DNA of 64,000 bases from Basidiobolus meristosporus CBS 931.73. Its lineage: Eukaryota; Basidiobolomycota; Basidiobolomycetes; Basidiobolales; Basidiobolaceae. The translations under genes were made by a program, and so were the position numbers. Where the stretch lies: positions 1 to 64,000 of the forward strand of contig MCFE01000473.1 of assembly GCA_002104905.1 (NCBI GenBank), read 5' to 3'. The notes below the pieces were generated by a model. That model saw only the letters and a list, made by a program, of their open reading frames with translations, did not search any database and was not told the origin of the DNA. Shown here piece by piece: positions 56,750 to 64,000 of the stretch (position 1 is its first letter; the number at the start of each line of letters is the position of its first letter).

Positions 56750-57467
56750 GAATTACATAGTGCCATTGTTGGGCATCTTTTCTTGATGTATTTCATGGAA
56801 GCAAAATATTCAGCTCAAAACGTGTAGTCTATACCCTTGTTATACAGTTTAGATCTTTCCAATTCTACTAGTACTCTATTTGCATGTTCTGCAAATTTAT
56901 TTTGCTGTGGAGCATGTGTGACAGAGCTCTGTTGGAGTATACTAGTAGAGGGCAATATTTTGCAATTTCATTAGAGCAGTATTCCCCTCCATTGCCATTT
57001 CAAATACTTTCAATTTACGCCAAGTTTGTTCTTCTGTCATTTTGTTGAAGTGCCTAAGCATCCCTAAAGCCTCATCATTTGTCTTGAGGAAGTACACCTA
57101 TATATATATTTTCTTGTCATCAACAAATGTCATAAAGTATCACATGGCTCCATAGAGCAGTGCTTTCATTGGCCACATATGTCTGGGTGCACAATAGTCA
57201 ATATTTTGGTAGTGCTGATGCCTCTTGAGCCCCTGAAATGTTGCCTAGCTTATTTGCCATATGAACATCCCTTACAGGCACTCCATATGATTGGAATTGA
57301 GTAGTTTAGATCCAAAACAAGCTGACTTCTCACCAATTGACATATTGTCTGTTCCCAAGTGTGTCCTAGCTTCCTTTGCCATGTCTCCCAGTTGGTTTTA
57401 TCAGTTTCAGCAATGTTGATATACTCAGGTACAATAGTTTGGCATTGTAACTTGTTGGAGCTGAAAA

Positions 57468-59573
57468 TTAGTCCTACAGTGACCAAGACTAGTCTAGAAT
57501 TGTTAAGTAAATTCTTAGTGGCTGAATGATACAGAATGCTCCTATATTTCAACACTCCCCCTCGACTAAATAATTTCTTAAGCCTAATTCCTCTCTGAGA
57601 TTCTCAAATTGTGGTCTAGCTAGTGGTTTGTCAGTATATCTGACACTGTTCTGTCAGTTGGACAAGAAACTAACTCTACTAAGATATTTTCTATAGCTTT
57701 CCTCACAAAGTGGTGTTGTATACCTATGTGCATAGTTCTGGCATGATTATTAGGATTCCTAGCTAATGAAATTCAACTTCTATTATATTTTGATGACTGT
57801 TGGTTTATCTGAATCAAAGCCTAAGTCTTTGAGTAGCTATTGGCGGTCATATAGCCTCCTTAGTTGCTTGTCAAGCAGCCATTTATTTATCTTCAGTTGT
57901 AATTTGTGCCACATTTGATTGTTTCTTTCAATTCAAGTAATAGCTACACCAGCATAAAGTAATACATCACCAGTGGTAAATCATTTGTCAATCAGATCTC
58001 TACCCCAATCTGAATCACTACAACCATCAAATTTTTGCCTTTAAGCTGCTCCAGAGTATTCCAATACCATTTTCATGGTACCTTGTAGATATCTGAAAAT
58101 CCAACATACTGCTGAAATATAATCTGATTTGTAATTATGCATGAATTGAGTGACCACTCCAACTGCCACTGCAATATCTGGACATGTTGACATCACCAAG
58201 TACATCAGGCTAATCAACACTAATTGATAGGGAAAGTCTTGGTCAATATTTGAGCCATTTGCACCTAAAACATGCTGAGATTTGCTCAATTTAAATTATC
58301 ACAAACTTGCTGAGGAGATCCAATTTTATCTGATATAAGTGCCTTCTGGCCACTTGTAGCTATTTTTAGGTTGTCCACAAAAACCACTAGGATTATCAAA
58401 CACTTTTCTAGCTGTTTCACATATATACTGTGTTCTACAGTGCTACATATGAACCCAATCTCCTCTAGATATGTGTAAATCTAATTACATCATTGAGTCT
58501 GCACATGTTGTGGGGGCCTTTTGGATTGGTAAAACCATCAGGTTACTCCATATATGTAGTTTCTTGCAAATTCCCATTTAGAAAGGGTGTTTTGACATCC
58601 ATTTAGTGTAGATCTAGAATGTGTACAGCTGCCAGGGCTAGAACTGCCCTAATGGAGTTAAACCTGGCAACCGGAGCAAATGTTCTCTAAGTGTCCAGTC
58701 CCTGGATCTGATAATAGCCTTTAGCCACCAATCTAGCCTTGTACTTATCAGTGGTACCATTTGAGGTTATCTTGATCTGGAAGACCCATATACATCCAAT
58801 TAGCTTTCTCCCACTTGGTAAATCTACCAGTTCCCATCTTATTGCTTTGATCAGTGATTGGTACTCCCCCCTCATGGCTTGTTGCTATATAGTAGCATCT
58901 GGCCTTTGCATTGCCTGCTCCAGATACTGCATTTTGGCACATAAGGCAAGATAAGCTTTTACATGATATTGGATGTCTGCTACCTGGATCCAGGGGTGTT
59001 TCTTATTCTGGTAGATCTTCCAGCTGAGATAATAAGTTCTGATTTGGAACTGATAGAATTATCATCTGTATCTTGCTGAACTCAGTAGGTATTTTCTTCA
59101 TTAGTGTTGGTTGCATCATCAGGTTGCTGGCCAATGAATTCTGTGGCTTTCTGATTTGAATTCTCCTCAAATAAAACGTCCGTGCACTTGTCAAGCTTCT
59201 GAATTCTGCCATAATACCCTCTATATGTTCTAGTATCAATACAATCCCCAAGAAAGATCCCTTTTTTACTCTTTGGTTCCAGCTTTGAGCATTTTTTGTT
59301 AGGGGTGTGATACAAGACACCATTGCCTAAGATACTCAGGTTCCAGAGGTCTGGTTTTTTGTCAGTATGTAGTTCAAACAGTGTAGTGTCACATAGTGTG
59401 GTTGTTGGGCATCTATTCCTGATATACACTGCAGTAGCAACAGATCCAGCCCAAAACTTGTAGTCCATTCCCTTATAATGGAGCATGGACCTTCCCATCT
59501 CTACTATTGTTCTATTTGCAAATTTTGCTACTCCATTTTGCTGTGGAGTATGAGGAACTGTGGTCTGTTGAAG
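57468..59573 (-). pseudogene. Copia-2: Ty1/copia integrase end to 3' LTR, interrupted by Gypsy-C
   Basis: From the right: integrase C-terminal region 59,498-59,003 (KGMDYKFWAGSVATAVYIRN, KSKKGIFLGDCID), RT start 58,875-58,687 (KLIGCIWVFQIKITSNGTTD), RT scraps near 58,500, connection 58,289-58,041 (CPDIAVAVGVVTQFMHNYK) and RNase H to about 57,570. A polypurine tract (GAGGGGGAG) and the first roughly 88 bp of a family-X LTR (57,556-57,468) follow, then sequence switches to Copia-3. It ends at 59,573 where Gypsy-C begins. Confidence 0.82.
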
Positions 59574-59941
59574 TGTTACAAGTCTTGGTATAACAGTTGT
59601 AGAGGAATAGGGAGTTTAGCTAGTATTGTATTCACTAAAACTTGAACTGATTTTTATTGAGGTTCCAGCAGCTCCTTATATACATTTTGCCAGATCAATT
59701 GCTGACTAATTGTATTTCCTAATGTAGGTTGTGGCTGGTGACTCATTTGATTGCATCATCATCACCCAGTAAGATCCTACTTAATATATCTATATCTGTC
59801 TGATAAGGATGTGCTGATTCATTTGCTGACTAATGCTACTGATCTGATAGATAATACTGATATACTGATAATATAAACATATACTAATTGATTTGACTAA
59901 AAACTGATCTAACATAAACATTCAAGCGGCAGATCATAACA
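59574..59941 (-). repeat. Gypsy-C 3' LTR
   Basis: 368 bp, TGTTACAAGTCTTGG to GATCATAACA, followed inward by 'ttctcccctactaaagttga', the same polypurine tract as Gypsy-B. Confidence 0.9.
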
Positions 59942-59951
59942 TTCTCCCCTA

Positions 59952-60920
59952 CTAAAGTTGAGAGGGTCCTCCTGAATCTCTTTTCTTGTGATACCAATAT
60001 CTTAATGGTTCAGTACTATCAACAAGTCTTGCAAGCTTGAGTCTGTCCCTATGCACTAAGTCATCCCGGATATTGCCTTGTTTGTCCACTAGTTGGTAAG
60101 TTGCAAATGGACATGCTCTGATGATCTTGAATGGTCCCGTCCATTGTGGCTCAAACTTCTTCCGAGTGTTGTTTCTTAGCAATACAAAGTTCCCAACTGT
60201 CAATGCTTCTGGTGCTATAGTCTTATCAAATATCTGCTTCATCTTTTCTGCGCTTTGAGATACTTTGGTCTGTGCCTCTTGACGTCTTTGTTCCAGTTGC
60301 TGGTGTCTACTTGGCTGACTGAGTTCATCTTCTAAGGTGTCTGTTAGTTTTGGTTGTGTGAGATCTCCTGGAATCCTTGGTCCACATCCATAAACTAAGT
60401 AAAATGGTGATTGCTAGGTGGTGTTGTGTACTCTGACTCTGCATGCAAAGAGTGCTTGGTCTATATACTCATCCCATCTACTGACAACTCCATTTGCATA
60501 CTTGGTCAGCATTTTTCCAAATAATCCATCAAACCGCTCAGTGACTCCATTAGTTCTGGGGTGATATGTCGAGGTTTTCAGGTGTCTGATCTGCTGCATT
60601 TCCAGGTAAGCCTCTAATGTCTTTGCCATAAAGTTTACACCTCTATCAGATAAGATCTCCACAGGGCATCCAAACTTCATCCGGATCTCATGGTAAATGG
60701 AACTTGCAACTTCTTGTTCACTGGCTATTGGTACAGCTTTAGCAACTGGCCATTTAGTGGCATGGTCAATTGCTACTAGGATCCAACAGTTGCATTTCCT
60801 GGTAGTTGGCAGTCTTCCAATAAAGTCAATTCCCCATCTCTCAAATGATCTTACAGGCTCCAAAGGGAAGAGTTTGGCAATTCTTTGTGGCTGCCTTGAT
60901 TGATTTGGCAGTTTGGGCAT
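59952..60920 (-). pseudogene. Gypsy-C integrase and C-terminal region
   Basis: 60,920-60,414 has WGIDFIGRLPTTRK (first Asp), LSDRGVNFMAK (second) and YHPRTNGVTERFDG (Glu), the D,D-35-E core, ending at a TAG near 60,415. 60,242-59,952 (MKQIFDKTIAPEALTVGNFV) holds FEPQWTGPFKIIRACPFATY and RDDLVHRDRLK, the GPY/F-like module that follows gypsy integrases. No chromodomain is evident. Confidence 0.9.
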
Positions 60921-61573
60921 GTTTTTACTACCTTCTCAATGTCTTGTTTCATTCTGGGCCACCATGCTCTGGCTTTCACAAGGCTATAGGTTCCTTTAAT
61001 CCCAAGATGTCCATATCCATTGTGTAGCTTATGTATTGAATCCAGGCGAGCAACATAAGGACAATAGGCAATAGGGCTTCCATCAACAATTTGGTAGAGT
61101 GTTTCATTCTGTACAACAAATTTGCTGGCTTCATCACGGATTATCTTCTTGATATCTTCATCCACCTCATTAGGAATAGCTTTGTCCTCCAAGTACTTTG
61201 GTAATAGGCTAGGCCAATCTGATTCATGCACCAAGTTGAGTTGTGCAACTTGATCTAATCTTGATGAGGCATCAGCAACTGTGTTGTTTTTTCCAGGACG
61301 GTAGACAATCTCCAGGTCAAATTGCTGAATGTATTCACTCCATCTTGTCATTCTTCTAGAGAGTACCTTCTGAGTAAATATATACTTGAGGGAGGCATGA
61401 TCAGTCTTCACAGTGCATTTGACTCCTTCAATAGAGCATCTCCATGTCTTCAAACAGTGTATTATAGCAAGCATCTCCTTCTCATGGACTGGATAGTTTT
61501 GTTCTGCTGAGATCAGTTTCTTGGATTCAAAGGCAACAGGGTAGTCCTTTCCCTCGTGTTCTTGGCTCAGCAC
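60851..61573 (-). pseudogene. Gypsy-C RNase H and integrase zinc domain
   Basis: Starts in RNase H (HEGKDYPVAFESKKLISAEQ, HEKEMLAIIHCLKTWRC, VKTDHASLKYIFTQK, the DxxxL and catalytic Asp). It continues through the tether SRRMTRWSEYIQQFDLEIVY to the H-H-C-C zinc domain (HKLHNGYGHLGIKG, CPNCQINQG). It overlaps the next frame by about 70 bp where a one-base shift occurs. Confidence 0.9.
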
Positions 61574-61675
61574 TCCACCAATTGCATAATCTGAAGCATC
61601 TGTGCACAGAGTGAACTCTTTTCTGAAGTCTGGTATTCTTAAGCTTGGCAGCTTAGCAAGTTCATTCTTTAGCGT

Positions 61676-62596
61676 CTAGAAGGCAGTCTCACAAGCTATG
61701 TCCCATTTGTAGGTATTGTCTTTCTTGAGGATATCAGTTAAAGGGGCTGCAATACTTGCAAATGACTTGACAAATCTCCAATAATAGGAAACCATTCCAA
61801 GGAAGGATCTGAGTTCTGATATGCTATGGGGCTGCTTCAGATTCTTGATTACTTCCACCTTCTTGGGGTCTAAGGTTACTCCTGTGCTAGTCACTATGTG
61901 TCCCAGATATTCTACGTGTTCCTTGAAGAATTCACACTTGGCTAGCTTGCCATATAGCTTGTTCTCTCTTAGTTTCTTCAAGACCTTGTCAATGTTCACC
62001 ATGTGATCCTTTTCTGTCTTGCTGTATATCAATATGTCATCCAGGTAGATTATCACAAACTTGTTTAAGTACTCCTGAAAGACAGTCTGCATCAGCGTCA
62101 TGAATGTTGCAGGGGCATTAGGGAGGCCAAAACTCATGACTAAGTACTTGTAATGTCCATATCTGGTCCTGAATGCTGTCTTAGGGATATCTTCTGGTTT
62201 CACCCTAATCTGGTTGTATCCTGACATGAGGTCAATCTTGCTGAAAATAGTGGCTCCATTAAGTTGGTCCAAAAGCTCATCAATCCAAGGTATGGGGTAC
62301 TTATTCTTGGCAGTAACTGAGTTCAGGGCTCTGTAGTCAATGCACATCCTAAGTGTTCCATCCTTCTTTTTCACAAAAAGCACTGGTGCTCCCCAAGGTG
62401 ACTTGCTGGGCCTGATGTATCCTTGCTCCAATAGCTGATCAATTTGTGTCTTCATTTCCTCCAATTCCAATGGAATCATTCTGTAAGGTGTCTTGCTCAC
62501 TGGAGGGCTATCTCCTGTGTCAATGGCATGATCCACATCTCTGACTGGTGGTAGGCTTACAAACTCATCTGGAAACACGTCTGAATATTTCTTCAA
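61676..62596 (-). pseudogene. Gypsy-C reverse transcriptase
   Basis: 306 open codons: [87 protein letters not shown] and [19 protein letters not shown]. Catalytic aspartates are all present. It ends at a TAG (61,676-61,678) where Gypsy-B has CAG for Gln. Upstream it is out of frame with protease because a run of three G near 62,621 has four in Gypsy-B. Confidence 0.93.
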
Positions 62597-62793
62597 GAGA
62601 GTCTGGACCTGCTGGGGTGCTGGGTAGAGGAATCCTCCTGTAATACCGCCATGAGGAATATCTTGGTACCTTTTCTAAGTGCTCTACAGAACTGGGTCTT
62701 GCTAAGTTCACTTATCTCACACACACTGGAATTGACCAAGTTGAAATCCAGCATGGCAGGTAATAGCTCATAGGTCTTGTTGTCTGTTTGGAT

Positions 62794-64000
62794 CTAAGTA
62801 GCATGGATTCTCCAGTTGATTGATGGATTACAACAAAATAGCCAGGTTTTTCCAAGTACAAGGTCAAACTTGCAGTTCCCAAATATATAAGCCTGTAGGT
62901 CTTCTTCATAGTCATTGATCTTCATTCTTACTGGCTGGGTAATACGGTTGATTATGTGGGAGTTCCCATCAGCTGGGGGAACTGAAGTTGATTTGGTAGG
63001 TTCCGAGTTGATTCCAGCTTTCAAAGCAAATTGCTCTGACATGTACTCATGCAATGCTCCTGAGTCAATCATGATCTTGGCAGGTACTCCATTGACTACT
63101 CCATTCAAGTACAATAGCTTCCCTGAGTTTGCAGTCATTTGGGACAAGTACTCTTCTGTCGTATGGAAGGTGAGTTCCAAGTCTTCTTCAAGCTCATCTT
63201 CCACATTACTGTGTGCATGGGACTCAATATGGTTGAAGGTTCTTGTTGGCTGGTGTCCATTTCTTCTCTGAGGGCAGTACTTTGCAATATGTCCCTGCTG
63301 GTGGCAATTGAAGCAAAGTCCTCTCTTCTTGCATTCTTCTGAGGAGGGATTCTTCTGCATAGCGTCTATTTCCATTGGTACTGCTTCTGATTGTCTTCTT
63401 TCATAATGATTATAGCCTTTCTGATTAGTCACTGTAGGCTTCCCAACTCCAAACATAGCTGAGTCATAGTCAATGGCAATCTTGATGGCTTCTTCAATAG
63501 TCTGAGGTCTTTGGTAATTGACTTCCTTGCAAGTTCTTTCTTTCAACCCATCAATAAGGTATTCAACTTGATCCAAGGGGTCCATTCTTTCAATTTGTCC
63601 AAGTAGATATCTGTACTCATAGATGTATTCTTGCACCATTCCTTCCTGTCTGAGTGTCTTTAACTTCCTTCTTAGTAGTGTCTGCTGGTGTGGAGGTTCA
63701 AAAGCATCCTGAATTTCCAACACAAACTCATCCTAGGTAGAGATTGTAGAGCATCCCATCATAGTAGCTGACCTGATCTTGTTGTGGTACCACTATAAAG
63801 CTGCATCTGCCAGGTAAGAAGCTGCATAATGCAACTTGCTCTCTGGAGCAATTCCTTTAGCTTTAAAAGCTTCTTCAATCTGAAAGAGCCAAGTTCCCAG
63901 GTTTTCATTGACTCTGCCATGGTACTGGTTGACCTTCACACTAAAGTTGCTCTTGACAGGGCTTTGCTGGCTCTGAGCCATGGTAGTCATTCCTTGTTGC
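62794..64000 (-). pseudogene. Gypsy-C gag and protease (partial)
   Basis: 63,990-63,793 is gag N-terminal sequence (SNFSVKVNQYHGRVNENLG). After TAG codons near 63,795 and 63,735, 63,723-62,794 has gag (AFEPPHQQTLLRRKLKTLRQ), the CCHC knuckle CFNCHQQGHIAKYC and the protease (IMIDSGALHEYM, where the usual DSGAS is DSGAL). The frame stops at a TAG at about 62,796 where Gypsy-B has CAG. Confidence 0.9.

Larger units (their letters stand above)
53952..57467 (-). pseudogene. Copia-3: Ty1/copia remnant cut by three solo LTRs
   Basis: Minus-strand order is the GAG-pre-integrase region (57,460-57,250: PEYINIAETDKTNWETWQRK, SACKGCSYGK), broken integrase to about 55,890, then RT. The RT continues at 55,041-54,727 (MDVHTALLNGDLQETMYMQQ, LLYGLKQAPRAWYYK) and ends in RNase H scraps near 53,952. 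Solo LTRs sit at 56,419-56,749, 55,520-55,888 and 55,154-55,492. It is heavily mutated. Its right edge is fused to a truncated Copia-2 LTR at about 57,468. Confidence 0.8.
59574..64000 (-). mobile_element. Gypsy-C: Ty3/gypsy retrotransposon, runs off the window
   Basis: Same family as Gypsy-B. The 3' LTR is at 59,574-59,941, the polypurine tract at 59,942-59,956, integrase at 60,242-60,920, RNase H and zinc region at 60,851-61,573, RT at 61,676-62,596 and gag/protease from 62,794 to beyond 63,990. The 5' LTR lies outside. It retains a correct YLDD box but has nonsense changes in gag, protease and RT/RNase H. It is inserted in Copia-2 integrase; the base before it is G (TTGAAG). Confidence 0.93.

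Overview
The window looks like nuclear DNA of a filamentous ascomycete. The genes have short introns of about 60-125 bp with GT...AG ends and CTAAC/TTGAC-like branch sites. The conserved proteins are eukaryotic: ribosomal P2 and L26/uL24, an SPT2 chromatin protein, an SLC35A nucleotide-sugar transporter and a Sat4/Hal5-type kinase. No prokaryotic features are present. Very heavy Ty3/gypsy loading beside a gene-poor region holding a MATA-type HMG-box gene would suit a truffle-like Pezizomycete, but that placement is inference.

The window has two compartments. From 1 to about 21,000 is a sparse gene region. RPP2 lies at 4,978-5,307 (+), a UDP-sugar transporter at 5,719-6,774 (-), RPL26 at 7,376-7,901 (-), SPT2 at 8,625-10,014 (+) in five exons, an intronless HMG-box regulator at 12,408-13,355 (+) and a protein kinase at 19,482-20,696 (+). 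Long spacers carry only decayed LTR copies. The HMG gene sits alone in about 9.5 kb of otherwise gene-free DNA. It is a candidate mating-type (MAT1-2-1) or Ste11-like gene.

From about 21,700 to the end everything recognisable is transposon, and much of it is nested. The types are: (i) a CACTA/EnSpm-like family with Tnp2-type transposase, CCCTA-like ends and a 3-bp target duplication, in three copies A, B and C, with B inserted into A; (ii) gypsy family 1 (LTR about 368 bp), comprising full-length Gypsy-B (47,087-52,024), Gypsy-C running off the right edge, and two solo LTRs; (iii) a second gypsy element, Gypsy-A (40,145-about 45,370), with a different LTR; (iv) at least four Ty1/copia remnants and solo copia LTRs of two families; (v) a solo-LTR family (1.07-1.19 kb) in two copies; (vi) an unclassified repeat U in two inverted copies.

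The nesting can be read from target-site duplications. Gypsy-B interrupts Copia-1 between integrase and reverse transcriptase, and excising it with a 4-bp duplication puts the copia frame back in register. CACTA-B interrupts CACTA-A with a TAT duplication, and a solo LTR later entered the tail of A. All retroelement coding regions are broken. Many lesions are CpA-to-TpA transitions between otherwise near-identical copies, as expected of RIP-like mutation or deamination of methylated DNA. I found no CRISPR array, rRNA or convincing tRNA, and no clearly novel non-transposon system. The most interesting items are the divergent two-gene layout of the CACTA family, the isolated HMG gene and the insertion chronology.
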